DNA of 64,000 bases from Frigoriglobus tundricola (GCF_013128195.2 NZ_CP053452.2:7750001-7814000); one strand, 5' to 3'; positions 18,828 to 29,247 are shown, counted from the stretch's first letter. A program made the numbers and translations. The notes: generated from the letters alone by a model not told the origin.

Positions 18828-21800
18828 CTACTCGTGGGCCGCGCCGTCCGGTTCGGGCGCCCCGGTCGCGGCCAGGTGCCCGTTCACTGCGACGTGTCCG
18901 TTCTGCGCGGCGTGCCCGTTGGCTTCCGCGGGGTGCCCGGCGGTGCTCGACTCGCTCCCTTCGGTCGCGCGGGCGACGGCCGGGGCACCGGAGCCGAACC
19001 ACTGGAGGACGTAGTAGAAGACCGGGGTGAGGAAGATCCCGAACAGCGTCACCCCGAGCATCCCGCTGAACACCGCGACCCCCAGCGAGCCGCGCATTTC
19101 GGCCCCGGCCCCGTGCGCGTACACCAGCGGCAGCACGCCGAAGATGAACGCGAAGCTGGTCATCACGATCGGCCGCAGGCGCTGCTTGGACGCCTCCAGC
19201 GTGGCCGCGCGGAGGGGCTCGCCCGCGTCCTGGCGCTGGCGGGCGAATTCGACAATGAGGATGGCGTTCTTGCACGCCAGCCCGACCAGCACCACGAACC
19301 CGATCTGCGTGAACACCGTCACCTCGATCCCGGCCACCTGCACGCCGATGATCGAACACAGCAGGCACATGGGCACCACGAGGATCACCGCCAGCGGGAG
19401 CTTCCAGCTCTCGTACTGGGCCGCCAGCACCAGGAACACGAACACCACCGCGAGCAGGAAGAACCACATCGCCGAGTTCCCGGCCTGGCTCTGGAGGTAC
19501 GCCAGTTCCGTCCACTCGACCTTCATCCCCCGGGCCAGTTCCTCGTCGGCGATGCGGCGCATGAGGCCCATCGCCTGGCTGGACCCCGTCCCCTCGGCCG
19601 GGTTCCCGGTCACCGCCGCCGCCGAGTACATGTTGTACCGCACCACCACCACCGGCCCGCTCGTGTGCCGGACCGTCAGGACCGTCCCGAGCCGGAGCAT
19701 CTGGTTCTGCGAGTTCCGCACCTGGTACTCCAAAATGCGCGAGGCGTCGTCGCGGAACTGCGGGTCGGCCTGGACGTTCACCTGCCAGGTGCGGCCGAAC
19801 TCGTTGAAGTTGTTCACGTAGTACGAACCGAGGTACACCTCGAGCGTGTTGAAGATGTCGCTCACCTGGACGCCCAGCGACCGGCACTTGTCGCGGTCGA
19901 TGTCCAGGTACAGCCAGGGCGTGTCCGCCCCGGCGCTCGTGAACATCCCCTTGAGCTCCGGCGCCTCGCTGCCGCGCGCGACGACCCGCCCCGCCGCCCG
20001 ATCGAGCTGCTCCAGGTCCGTGGTCCCGCGCACCTCGACCATGAGCGTGAACCCGCCGGTCGTGCCCAGGCCGTCCACCGGCGGCGCCCCGAACGCCGCC
20101 ACGACCGCGTCGCTCACCTCGGTCCGGCACCGCCTCTGGATCGCCTGCGCGATCGCGTCCGCGGTCCGGTCCGCGTCCCCCCGCTGGTCGAACCCGTCGA
20201 GCATCACGTACATCGAGCCCAGGTTCGGGGCGTTCGCGTTCAGGATGATCGAGCGGCCGGAGATCCCGAGCGTGTGCTTCACCCCGGGCGTGTTCCGCGC
20301 GATGTCCTCGATGTCGGCCATCACCGCCTCGGTCCGCTCCACCGAGGCCGAGTCGGGGAGCTGCACGTTGAGGATCAGGTAGCCCTTGTCCTGCTGCGGG
20401 ATGAACCCGGTCGGCGTGCTGAGGAACTCGGTGTACGTCAGCACCAGCAGGCCGCCGTAAGCGAGCAGGACGATGGCGCTCAGCCGCAGCACCCGGCTCA
20501 CGACCGCGCCGTAGAGGTCGGTGACTGTGTCGAACACCCGGTTGAACGCCCGGAACCCCACCCCGAGTACGGCGTTCACCGGCCGGATGATGACCCGGCC
20601 GACGCCGCCGCCCACGAGGACCCCCGGCGGCACCAGCCACGCGACCTTCAGCGCCCACGCCCCCCACGACTCGCCGCCCGGCTCGCCGTCCGGGGCGGGC
20701 GGCGGGAGCGCGACGAACGGGCCGAACAGCTCCGGGCCGAACTCGTAGGTGAGGACGCCGCCCAGCACGGCGAAGATCCACCAGGGCAGCGCCTCGCGCG
20801 TGTGCCCGTGCCCGTGCTTGGTGTCGTTCTTGAAGATCTGCACGGCCCGCGACGGCGTCATGGTGAGGGCGTTCACCGCCGAGATGAGCGTGGACACGGC
20901 GATGGTGACGGCGAACTGGCGGAAGAACGAGCCGGTGATCCCGCCCAGGAAGCAGCACGGGACGAACACCGCGGCGAGCACCAGCGTGATCGCCAGCACC
21001 GGCCCCGTGATCTCCTCCATCGCCCGGATCGTGGCCGTCCGGGCGTCGAGGCCCGTCGCCATCTGGCGCTCGATGTTCTCCAGCACCACGATGGCGTCGT
21101 CCACCACGATGCCGATCGCCAGCACCAGCCCGAACAGCGTGAGGCTGTTGAGCGTGAACCCCATCTGCGACATGATCGCGAACGTGCCGATCAGCGACAC
21201 GGGCACGTCGATCATCGGCAGGATCATGGCCCGCCAGTCCTGGAGGAACAGCAGCACCACGATCGCGACCAGGACGACCGCGTCGCGGAGCGTGTGGAAC
21301 ACCTCGTTCACCGACTCGCGCACGAACGGCGTGGTGTCGTACACGATCTTGTAGTCCAGCCCGTCCGGGAACCGGGTCTTCAGCTCCTTCATCTTGCCGT
21401 ACACGTTGTCGGCCGTCTCCAGCGCGTTCGACCCGGGCAACTGGTAGATGCACAGCGCCACCGTCGGCTTGCCGTTCAGGGTGCAGGACTGGTCGTACTG
21501 CTGCGCGCCGCGCTCCACGCGGGCGACGTCGCGGAGCCGGACCACGGCCGTCGCCGGCCCCGCGGACATGGCGCCCTGGCCGGTCGTGCCCGTGGCGGCG
21601 GCGGCCGCGGGCGCGCCGGTGGCGCTCATCGTCGCCCCGGCGAGGTCCGACCCGCCCTTGAGGATGATGTTGGCGAACTGCTCCGGCTCCACCAGCCGGC
21701 CCAGGGTGTTCACGGTGAGCTGGAACTGTTGCCCCTTCGGCACCGGCCGCTGGCCGATCTGCCCGGCCGCCACCTGCACGTTCTGCGCGGCCACGGCGGC

Positions 21801-22421
21801 GACCACGTCGATGCCGCTGATGCCCTTCGCCGCCAGCTTGTTGGGGTCGACCCACACCCGCAGGCTGTAGTCCCGCTGGCCCAGGTACGAGACGCCGGCG
21901 ACGCCGGGCAGGCGGCCCAGCTCGTCCTTCACGTTGATCGTCGCGTAGTTGCTGAGGAACAGGTTGTCGTAGTCGGACCCGTCTTTGGCAACGAGGTTCA
22001 CGATCATCAGCGTGCTGGCCGACTGCTTCTTGACGCTGATGCCCTCGTTCTGGACGAGGGCCGGGATCACCGGCAGCGCCAGGCTCACCCGGTTCTGGAC
22101 GAGCACCTGGGCCATGTCCGAGTCGGTGCCGGGCTTGAACGTGACGGTCAGCGCGTAGGCCCCGTCGTTGGTGCACCGCGAGGACATGTACATCATGCCC
22201 TCGACGCCGCTCACCTGCTCCTCGATCGGCGCGGCCACCGTGTCCCGGACGGTGCCGGCGTTCGCCCCGGGGTACACCGCCGTCACCTGGACGGTCGCGG
22301 GCGTCACGTCGGGGTAGAGCGCGACGGGGAGGGTGAACACCGAGACCCCGCCCGCCAGCATGATGACGAGCGAGATGACGGTCGCGAAGATCGGCCGGTC
22401 CACGAAAAAGCGCGCGATCAC
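18828..22421 (-). CDS. RND efflux pump permease, second of a tandem pair
   Basis: It starts at a GTG (22421) overlapping the stop of the preceding pump gene by 4 bp, giving 'MIARFFVDRPIFATVISLVIM', the usual RND start. At 1197 residues it is longer than typical (about 1050). The TM4 relay is present in 'AIGIVVDDAIVVLENIERQM'. Extra material includes an Ala/Thr/Gly-rich linker in the first porter loop, an insertion of about 90 residues with a His-rich stretch ('KHGHGHTRE') and two additional hydrophobic segments near the loop between TM6 and TM7, and a C-terminal tail with NGH repeats. It could form homotrimers or mixed trimers with its tandem partner, as MdtB/MdtC do; this is inferred. Confidence 0.92.
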   Translation of the reverse strand: MIARFFVDRPIFATVISLVIMLAGGVSVFTLPVALYPDVTPATVQVTAVYPGANAGTVRDTVAAPIEEQVSGVEGMMYMSSRCTNDGAYALTVTFKPGTDSDMAQVLVQNRVSLALPVIPALVQNEGISVKKQSASTLMIVNLVAKDGSDYDNLFLSNYATINVKDELGRLPGVAGVSYLGQRDYSLRVWVDPNKLAAKGISGIDVVAAVAAQNVQVAAGQIGQRPVPKGQQFQLTVNTLGRLVEPEQFANIILKGGSDLAGATMSATGAPAAAAATGTTGQGAMSAGPATAVVRLRDVARVERGAQQYDQSCTLNGKPTVALCIYQLPGSNALETADNVYGKMKELKTRFPDGLDYKIVYDTTPFVRESVNEVFHTLRDAVVLVAIVVLLFLQDWRAMILPMIDVPVSLIGTFAIMSQMGFTLNSLTLFGLVLAIGIVVDDAIVVLENIERQMATGLDARTATIRAMEEITGPVLAITLVLAAVFVPCCFLGGITGSFFRQFAVTIAVSTLISAVNALTMTPSRAVQIFKNDTKHGHGHTREALPWWIFAVLGGVLTYEFGPELFGPFVALPPPAPDGEPGGESWGAWALKVAWLVPPGVLVGGGVGRVIIRPVNAVLGVGFRAFNRVFDTVTDLYGAVVSRVLRLSAIVLLAYGGLLVLTYTEFLSTPTGFIPQQDKGYLILNVQLPDSASVERTEAVMADIEDIARNTPGVKHTLGISGRSIILNANAPNLGSMYVMLDGFDQRGDADRTADAIAQAIQRRCRTEVSDAVVAAFGAPPVDGLGTTGGFTLMVEVRGTTDLEQLDRAAGRVVARGSEAPELKGMFTSAGADTPWLYLDIDRDKCRSLGVQVSDIFNTLEVYLGSYYVNNFNEFGRTWQVNVQADPQFRDDASRILEYQVRNSQNQMLRLGTVLTVRHTSGPVVVVRYNMYSAAAVTGNPAEGTGSSQAMGLMRRIADEELARGMKVEWTELAYLQSQAGNSAMWFFLLAVVFVFLVLAAQYESWKLPLAVILVVPMCLLCSIIGVQVAGIEVTVFTQIGFVVLVGLACKNAILIVEFARQRQDAGEPLRAATLEASKQRLRPIVMTSFAFIFGVLPLVYAHGAGAEMRGSLGVAVFSGMLGVTLFGIFLTPVFYYVLQWFGSGAPAVARATEGSESSTAGHPAEANGHAAQNGHVAVNGHLAATGAPEPDGAAHE

Positions 22422-25400
22422 GGGTTCGGTTCTCCGGTCCGGGAGAGGGGCGCGGGGGCGGTCCCTTCGACCGTTCCGCCGGTCACCAGGTGGGTGTCGC
22501 CGGCGGCCGCCGGGGGCGCGACCCGGGCGCCGCGCCCGAACCGCGGTTTTCGGGCGAAGGGCATGAGGGTTCGGGGGAGCGCGGCGATGCGGGCCTGGAA
22601 CCCGCGGATGCCGCGGATCAGGAGGAGGCCCGCACAGCCGCCCACGATCGGCCCCCAGGGCATGGGGACCGCTCCGAGGCGCGCCAGGAGGAAGCCGAGC
22701 ACGGCGCCGAGCCCCGCGCCGGCGGCGTGCGACAGCGCCCACCGGAGCCGCGGCGAGCGGAACTGCCGGGCCTCGCTCACGCCCTGGATCACGTGGAAGA
22801 AGACCGGGGTGAGGAAGATGCCGAACAGCGTCACCCCGAGCATCCCGCTGAACACCGCGACCCCCAGCGAGCGCCGCATCTCGGCCCCGGCCCCGTGCGC
22901 GTACATCAGCGGCAGCACGCCGAAGATGAACGCGAAGCTGGTCATCACGATCGGCCGCAGGCGCAGGCGGCTCGCCTCGCGGGTCGCCTCGAAACAAGTC
23001 ATCCCTTCCGTGTGGAGGTGCTTGGCGAACTCGACGATGAGGATGGCGTTCTTGCACGCCAGCCCCACCAGCACCACGAGCCCGATCTGCACGAAGATGT
23101 TCACGTCCTTGCCCGCGTACAGCACCCCGGCCACGGAACACAACAGGCACAGGGGCACGACGAGGATCACCGCCAGCGGCAGCGTCCAGCTCTCGTACAG
23201 CGCGGCCAGCGCGAGGAACACGCTCACGACCGAGAGCATGAAGACGTAGATCGCCGTGTTCCCGGCCCGGAGCTGCATGTACATGAGTTCCGTCCACTCG
23301 ACCCGCATCGAGAGCGGGAGCGAGCTGTCGGCCTCGGCGTTGATGGCCTTGATCGCGTCGCCGTCGCTCACCCCGGGCAGGACGTTCCCGTTGATCGGCG
23401 CGGCGGTGTACAGGTTGTACCGGGTCACGGTGATCGGCCCGGCGAGGTCCCGCACCTTGACCAGTGTGCTGAGCGGGATCATCTGCCCCGAGCTGTTGCG
23501 GACCTGGAACAGGTGGATCTGTTCGGGGCGGGCGCGGAAGGCGCCCGCCGCCTGGGCGGTCACCTGCCAGTGGCGGCCGAAGTCGTTGTAACTGTTCACG
23601 TACAGCGACCCGAGATACATGCTGACGGTCTGGTTCAGGTCGCCGAGCGACACGCCCATCGAGGCGGCCTTGATCCGGTCCACCTCCAGGTACAACTGCG
23701 GGATGCGGGACCGGAACTGGGTCTTGGCGTCGGCCAGGATGGGCGCGTTCTCGGCGGCGTCCAGGATCAGCCTCTGGAACTGCTTCTCGTCCTTATCGAG
23801 GAGCTTGCCCACGGCCTCCTCCAGCCCCTGCCACGTGTACATGTGGTCCTTCAGCGCCGCGAGCTTCAGCAGGACCGTCTCGGGCACCTTCTCCTTGCGC
23901 AACTGCGGGAGCGTGCCGTCCTCGGTGATCTTGAACGTGCCCAGCTTCTTGAACCCGAGGACCAGGTCGTCCATGCGCTGTTCGAGCGACCGCACGCCCA
24001 GGCCGCCGCGGTCCTCGACCATGAACTTGAACCCGCCCGCGGACCCGAGCCCCGGCACCGGCGCGGCCCCGAACACCGTCACCTGGGCCTCCGGCACCTC
24101 GCGCGCCCAGCGCCGCCGGAGTTCGGCCATGATCGCCGTGTCCTTCAGTTCCAGGCGGGCACGTTTCAGAACGATCTCGTGGTACTTCTCCATCTCGTCC
24201 GGGGCGAGGAGCCGTGCGAGTTCGGCCATGAACTCGTCTCGGAACAGTGGCTTCCCCTTCCCGAGCGGCTTGAGTTTCGCGAGCACCTCTTCGGGCACGG
24301 GCTCGTCCCGGCCGGCCAGGTCCACGAGCGCCCGCCCCAGGCGCGTCTGTGCGAGGACCGCTTCCGTGGGCGTCGGCTCCGGGGCGCCGAGCTGGGCGAG
24401 CGCCTTCGGCGTGACCTTGAACCGCTCCTTGTTCCGCTCCTCGAAGGAGTCGAGAACGATGAACATGGAGGCGAAGTTGGAGCTGTTCGACTGGAGCAGG
24501 AACGACATGCCCGAGTTGGTGACGGTGTGCCCGACGCCCGGCGTCTCGCGCGCGATCCGCTCGATCTCGAGCGCGCACTCGTGGGTCCGGTCGAGGGAGG
24601 CCGCGTCGGGCAACTGGATGTTGACGATCAGCCGGCCCTGGTCCTGTTGGGGGATGAAGCCCTTGGGCGCCTGGTCGAACGTCCACCCCGTCAGCCCGAG
24701 CAGGCCGACGTAGACGGCGAGGACGATGACGGCCAGCCGCATCATCCACCCGGTCGCCCAGGCGTAGACCGCGGTGCCGGCGCCGGACGCCCGGTTGAAG
24801 ACCCAGAACAGCCACCCGAATGTGAGGTTGAGCAGCCGGCCGAGCGGGTCCGGCCGCTCGTGCCGCGGGCGGAGGAAGATCGCCGCCATCGCCGGGCTGA
24901 ACGTGAGCGAGTTGACGGTCGAGATGATCGTGGACACGGCAATGGTGACGGCGAACTGGCGGAAGAACTGGCCGGTGATCCCGCGGATGAAGGCGCACGG
25001 GACGAACACGGCGCACAGGACGAGGGCGACGGCGACGATGGGGCCGGTCACCTCGTCCATCGCCTTATAGGTGGCCGCGCGGGCGGCGAGCCCGCGGTCC
25101 ATCCACCGCTCGACGTTCTCCACGACCACGATGGCGTCGTCCACCACGATGCCGATCGCCAGCACCAGCCCGAACAGCGAGATGTTGTTCAGGCTGAACC
25201 CCAGTCCCGCCATGACCACGAACGTGCCGAGTACGGCGACCGGGACCGCCAGGAGGGGGATGAGCGCCGCGCGCCAGCTCTGGAGGAACACGAGGACCAC
25301 GATCGCGACGAGCCCGATGGCCTCGATGAGCGTCCGCACCACGTCGCGGACCGAGTCGCGAATGTAGGGGGTGATGTCGTACGCGATCTGGTACTCCACA

Positions 25401-26754
25401 CCGTCCGGGAAGCCGGCCTTCAGTTCTTCCATTTTGGCCCGCACCCGGTCGCCGACGTCGAGGGCGTTGGTGCCCGGGAGCTGGTACAGGCCCAGGCCGA
25501 CCGAGGGGCGGCCGTCGAACGAGCAGATCGTGTTGTAGTTCTGGGCGCCGAGTTCGATCCGGGCGACGTCCCGGAGCCGGACGAGGCCGGTCGCGGGCGA
25601 CGGCCCGCCGCTCTCCAGCCGCCCCGCCGTTCAGCGCGCCGCTGCCCACGGTCCCGCCGGCGGTCGGCCCGTTGGCCGTCACCAGCGCGGCCGATGCGCC
25701 CGTCGCGCGGGCGCGGCCGCCGTCAGGGTCCCGGCAACGGCGCCGCCGGTCGCGTCGGTCGTGGCCGTCGGGTCCGTGGGCCGCGCCGCCGAATCCGGGT
25801 CCGTTTCGGGCAGCGCCCCCGTTGAGGACGGGGGCAGCGTGAGCGGGACGGCGCCGGCCGCGCTGTCGCGGGAGACCGTCGCGGGCGCCGGCGTGTCCGG
25901 GAGCGGGACGAACTGGGGCGATCGGGGCGGCGCGCGGCGGGGCGCTCGATCACCCGGCCGTCGGCCGAGAGCAGGACCGGCGCGCCGCCGGTCTTGACGA
26001 CCATGTCGCCGAACTGGTCGGTCCCGGCCAGGCGGCCGATCGTGTCGAGCGGCAACTGGAACGCCAGCCCGCCGTTCGCGGGCGGCTGACCGATCCGGCC
26101 GGCCGGGGCGTCCACGTTCTGGGTGCGGATCGCGCTCGCCACGTCGAGCGGCGTCATGTTCCGGGCCGCGAGCTGTTGCGGGTCGAGCCACACGCGCATG
26201 CTGTAGTCGCGCTGGCCCTGGATGTTGATGTCCGAGATGCCCTCCACCCGGAGCAGCTCGTCCTTCACGTTGATCGTGGCGTAGTTGCTGAGGTACTTGT
26301 CGTCGTACCGGCCGTCCGGGGACACGAAGTTCACGATCATCAGCATGTCCGGCGTCCGCTTCCGGATCGTGATCCCCTGGTTCTGGACCGCGCTCGGCAG
26401 CTGCGGCATCGCGAGGGCGACGCGGTTCTGGACCAGCACGAGCGCCGAGTTGATGTCGGTCCCGATGTCGAACGTCACGGTGAGGGTGTAGCTGCCGTCG
26501 TTGCCGGACTGCGAGGACATGTAGAGCATGCCCTCGACGCCGTTCACCTGCTGCTCGATCGGGGCGCCGACGGAGTCGGCGACCTCCTGGGCGCTGGCGC
26601 CGGGGTAGCTGATGGAGATGGCCACACCGGGCGGCGTGATGCGCGGGTACTGCGCCACCGGCAGGTACAGCAGCGAGATCGTGCCCGTGAGGGTGATCGC
26701 GATGGACAGCACGGTGGCGAAGATCGGCCGGTCGATAAAGTAGCGCGAGATCAC
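22418..26754 (-). CDS. RND efflux pump permease, first of a tandem pair, with apparent frameshifts
   Basis: It starts at GTG 26754 ('MISRYFIDRPIFATVL') with GAGGAG 6 nt upstream (26761-26766). The N-terminal frame runs to about 25950. A Pro/Ala/Thr-rich linker follows in a second frame to about 25715, a third frame to about 25615, and back to the second frame, which stays open to the stop at 22418. Shifts coincide with C- or G-runs (for example one extra G in 'GGCGGGGCGG' near 25620). Beyond the linker all RND features are intact: 'VRLRDVARIELG', TM4 relay 'AIGIVVDDAIVVVENVERWM', TM7-12. The total is about 1440 residues, lengthened by a charged helical insertion in the second porter loop. Either the linker is mis-sequenced or the pump is inactivated. 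Confidence 0.8.
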
Positions 26755-26791
26755 TACGGGCTCCTCACACGCGCTCCGGTTCAGTGCCCCT

Positions 26792-26896
26792 GGGACCGCG
26801 GGCATCTGGCCCGCACGTTTCACCCGCGTAACCGTTCTGACTCACTTCACGCCGCGACACCCGCCGCAGAGCAGCGGGCGGGACGCCCGCGGTCCC
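26792..26896. repeat. Inverted repeat between adaptor and pump genes
   Basis: GGGACCGCGGGC (26792-26803) pairs perfectly with 26885-26896. The flanks resemble dispersed GGGACGCCCGCGG elements. The structure spans most of the 166-bp gap and could tune adaptor-to-pump expression ratio. Confidence 0.6.
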
Positions 26897-26920
26897 GGGA
26901 GTCGTCACCCCGATCCGGCC

Positions 26921-28276
26921 TCACGGCTTCTTGCCCCGGTTCGTGTCGGGTCCGGAGGTCGCCGTGGGCATGGGCGTCAGGTCCGGTTTGACTTCCATCT
27001 TCGGGCGCAACTGGGGGAGCCCGCCGACGACGACCCGCTCGTCCGCCTTCACGCCAGTGGGCAGGTCGGTGGGGGACCGGCCCGGCTTGTACGGCCGGAT
27101 CACGCGCAGCCCGTCTTCTTGCAGCGGCCCGATGTCCACCCGGCGGTACTGCACCTTGTTTTCGGCGTCGACCACGTAGACGTACTTCAGCCCCTGGTCG
27201 GAGCCGATCGCCTTGTCGCTGACCAGCGCGGAGCGGTACGGTTCGCCCAGGTCGATCCGCACCCGGACGAACATGCCGGGCAACAGCTTCCACATCCCGC
27301 CGTAGGTCCGCCGGTTCTCGAAGACGGCCCGCACGGCCACGGTGCCGGTGGACGGGTTGACCTGGTTGTTGATGAAGTTGAGCTTGCCGACGAACACGTT
27401 GGGGTCGCTCTTCGGTTCGGGCTTCGCGTCGCCCCTGGCGGCCCCTTTGCCGCTGCCGCCCTTGGAATCGCCTTTTCCTTCGGGTCGGGTCTCGGGTTTC
27501 GTGTCGCCCTCGATGGTCATGCGCACCGCGAAGCCCGGCAGCCCCCCCTTCGCCCCGTCGAGGAGCCGCTGGTAGGTGCGCTCCTCGACGTCGAAGTAGG
27601 CGTACATCCGCTCCATCGAAACGATCGTGGTGAGGAGCGTTTGGTTCTCACTCACCTGGTTCCCGGGCGTGTAGAAGTACCGGCTGATGCGCCCGCTGAC
27701 CGGGGCGTGGATCTCGGTCAGGGACAGGTTGTACTTCGCGGCCTTGAGGGCGCCCTCGGCGCTGCGGAGCTTCCCGTCGGCCGCGTCCAGGATCGCTTTG
27801 TCCAGGGCCACCGTCATCCCGCTGCCCGAGCCGCTCTCGAAGAGCTGCTTATCGGACTCGTAGGTGAGCTGGGCTTGCGCCCGCTGGCCCTTGCACTGGA
27901 GGAGCTGACCCTCCGCCTGGTCCACGATCGCCTGGTACGGTTCGGGATCGATCTTGAAGAGCAGGTCGCCCGCTGACATCTTGAGCCAGGCGAATTTGAC
28001 CGGCCCACGCACCTCGGTGCCTTCCCCGAACGGCATCGACTTGAGTTCGCCGGTGACCCGCGCCCGGACGCTGACCGATTCGACCGCATCCGTTCGGCCG
28101 GTGTACTCGGCGAAGTCGGTGACCTCGCGCTCGACCGGGGTACTGACCGGGATGGTGAGCGGCGGCGTTTTCTGGACTTCCGCCTGCTTCCGCTGGCACG
28201 CGGCGAACGTTCCGCTCACGAAAGTGACGGCGATCAGGAGGGCGAGACGGGGAGGGCGGGGCAGCAGGGTGGGCAT
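26921..28276 (-). CDS. RND periplasmic adaptor, predicted lipoprotein
   Basis: I chose ATG 28276 (451 residues) because it gives a compact signal peptide ('LALLIAVTFVSGTFAAC') with a lipobox ending in Cys. An in-frame start 8 codons upstream is possible. Barrel-sandwich segments flank a long helical hairpin. 'APVSGRISRYFYTPGNQVSENQ' is the second half-lipoyl motif, and 'LLPGMFVRVRIDLG' marks the barrel domain. An unusual Lys/Gly/Asp-rich low-complexity insert ('GKGDSKGGSGKG') interrupts the beta-barrel region. It is the first gene of the adaptor/pump/pump/kinase/regulator cluster. Confidence 0.9.
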   Translation of the reverse strand: MPTLLPRPPRLALLIAVTFVSGTFAACQRKQAEVQKTPPLTIPVSTPVEREVTDFAEYTGRTDAVESVSVRARVTGELKSMPFGEGTEVRGPVKFAWLKMSAGDLLFKIDPEPYQAIVDQAEGQLLQCKGQRAQAQLTYESDKQLFESGSGSGMTVALDKAILDAADGKLRSAEGALKAAKYNLSLTEIHAPVSGRISRYFYTPGNQVSENQTLLTTIVSMERMYAYFDVEERTYQRLLDGAKGGLPGFAVRMTIEGDTKPETRPEGKGDSKGGSGKGAARGDAKPEPKSDPNVFVGKLNFINNQVNPSTGTVAVRAVFENRRTYGGMWKLLPGMFVRVRIDLGEPYRSALVSDKAIGSDQGLKYVYVVDAENKVQYRRVDIGPLQEDGLRVIRPYKPGRSPTDLPTGVKADERVVVGGLPQLRPKMEVKPDLTPMPTATSGPDTNRGKKP

Positions 28277-28356
28277 CGCAATGTCCTTCGGTCGGGCCAA
28301 TCAGATGCGGCACGAGGTCGCAGGAGCACGGTCGGCAAAAGCGTAACCGAATTCCA

Positions 28357-28372
28357 GGCAATACCTGCGCCG
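28357..28372 (-). promoter_or_regulatory. Candidate sigma-54 promoter
   Basis: Read on the minus strand the site is CGGCGCAGGTATTGCC, against consensus TGGCACRNNNNTTGCW. The invariant GG (-24) and GC (-12) are 10 nt apart as required. It lies about 80 nt upstream of the adaptor start. An NtrC-type activator is encoded at the end of the same cluster. This is motif evidence only. Confidence 0.45.
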
Positions 28373-28374
28373 GA

Positions 28375-28390
28375 ATTGATCGCAATCAAT
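28375..28390. promoter_or_regulatory. AT-rich dyad ATTGAT-N4-ATCAAT
   Basis: A perfect 6-bp dyad next to the -24 region of the candidate sigma-54 promoter, in an AT-rich island. It could be an operator for either divergent gene. Confidence 0.35.
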
Positions 28391-28470
28391 AATTACAACG
28401 TAAGTCGCGATTAAATAAGGGTTAACGCCAACGGAGTGTGTGAAAAACGTTCCGGCAATGCGACGAGTGA

Positions 28471-28515
28471 TTTTCACCTTTCGGCGTATTTTCGCGACTT
28501 GGTGAAAAATACGCC
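28471..28515. promoter_or_regulatory. Overlapping inverted repeats upstream of both divergent genes
   Basis: GGCGTATTTT (28483-28492) pairs with AAAATACGCC (28506-28515), and TTTTCACC (28471-28478) pairs with GGTGAAAA (28501-28508). The right arms overlap, so the structures are mutually exclusive. The first dyad lies about 110-145 bp upstream of the candidate sigma-54 site, a normal distance for an NtrC-type enhancer. It is also just before the PaiB-like gene, where it may act in the leader RNA. Confidence 0.45.
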
Positions 28516-28548
28516 AAGTATTCTTATCTACTACCCGAGTGGCTCACG

Positions 28549-29175
28549 ATGTACGTCCCGCCGCACTTCGCCGAATCCCATCTCCCGACGCTTCACGATT
28601 TCATCGAGCGGCACAGTTTCGGCTTGCTCGTGTCGCAACTCGCGGGTCTGCCGTTCGCCACGCACCTCCCGTTTTTGCTCGACCGCACCCGGGAACCGTA
28701 TGGGACTCTGGTCGGGCACGTCGCTCGGGCCAATCCGCAGTGGCAGGAACTCGCCGATCGCCCCGCTTTGGCCGTGTTCAGCGGCCCGCACGCGTACATC
28801 TCGCCAGCGTGGTACGAGGCCACGAACGTGGTCCCGACGTGGAACTACACCGCGGTCCACGCCACCGGCCGCGTGGAGTTGGTCGAAGAGCATTCGGCGC
28901 TACTGGAGATCGTCCAGAGGAGCGTAACCCTCTATGAGTCGGCCATGCCGAACCCCTGGGCGCTCGACACGACCGGGCGGTTTGTCGAACGCCTACTCGA
29001 TCAGATCGTCGGCTTCCGCATCGAGATCGACATGATCGAGGGCAAGTGGAAGATGAGTCAGAATCACCCGGTCGAGCGACGCGAAAAGGTGATCCGGGCG
29101 TTATCGACACAAAACAACGCGGAAGCACACGCCGTTGCTGAAATCATGAGGCAGCGATTCCCAGCAAACGATTGA
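28549..29175 (+). CDS. FMN-binding PaiB-family protein
   Basis: A 208-residue protein matching the PaiB family of split-barrel flavin-binding proteins, annotated as negative transcriptional regulators after Bacillus PaiB. It starts 'MYVPPHFAES' and contains 'ATHLPFLLDR', 'GHVARANPQW', 'VFSGPHAYISPAWY', 'VPTWNYTAVHATG' and, near the C terminus, 'KMSQNHP', all hallmarks of the family. It is cytosolic. It lies between the RND cluster (divergent) and the TetR-led exporter operon (same strand, 117 bp gap). In vivo activity, as oxidoreductase or regulator, is not settled for most members. Confidence 0.9.
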   Translation: MYVPPHFAESHLPTLHDFIERHSFGLLVSQLAGLPFATHLPFLLDRTREPYGTLVGHVARANPQWQELADRPALAVFSGPHAYISPAWYEATNVVPTWNYTAVHATGRVELVEEHSALLEIVQRSVTLYESAMPNPWALDTTGRFVERLLDQIVGFRIEIDMIEGKWKMSQNHPVERREKVIRALSTQNNAEAHAVAEIMRQRFPAND

Positions 29176-29219
29176 GATGTGCGAAACCCAAACGGGCTTC
29201 CGAATTCATACATTTCGAG

Positions 29220-29247
29220 TTGACACAAAACAAACGTTTGATATGTT
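29220..29247 (+). promoter_or_regulatory. Sigma-70 promoter of the TetR gene
   Basis: TTGACA (29220-29225), a 16-bp spacer and TATGTT (29242-29247), 45 nt before the TetR start codon. The -35 box is perfect. A CAAACGTTTG palindrome fills the spacer. Confidence 0.6.

Noticed and set aside
18612-23249. Very long open frame antisense to the tandem RND pumps
   Set aside because: It is rich in Arg, His, Gly and Pro with no domains, as expected for the mirror frame of high-GC coding sequence.
22490-25825. Over 1100-codon open frame antisense to the first tandem pump
   Set aside because: Same composition artefact; the minus strand has intact RND motifs.
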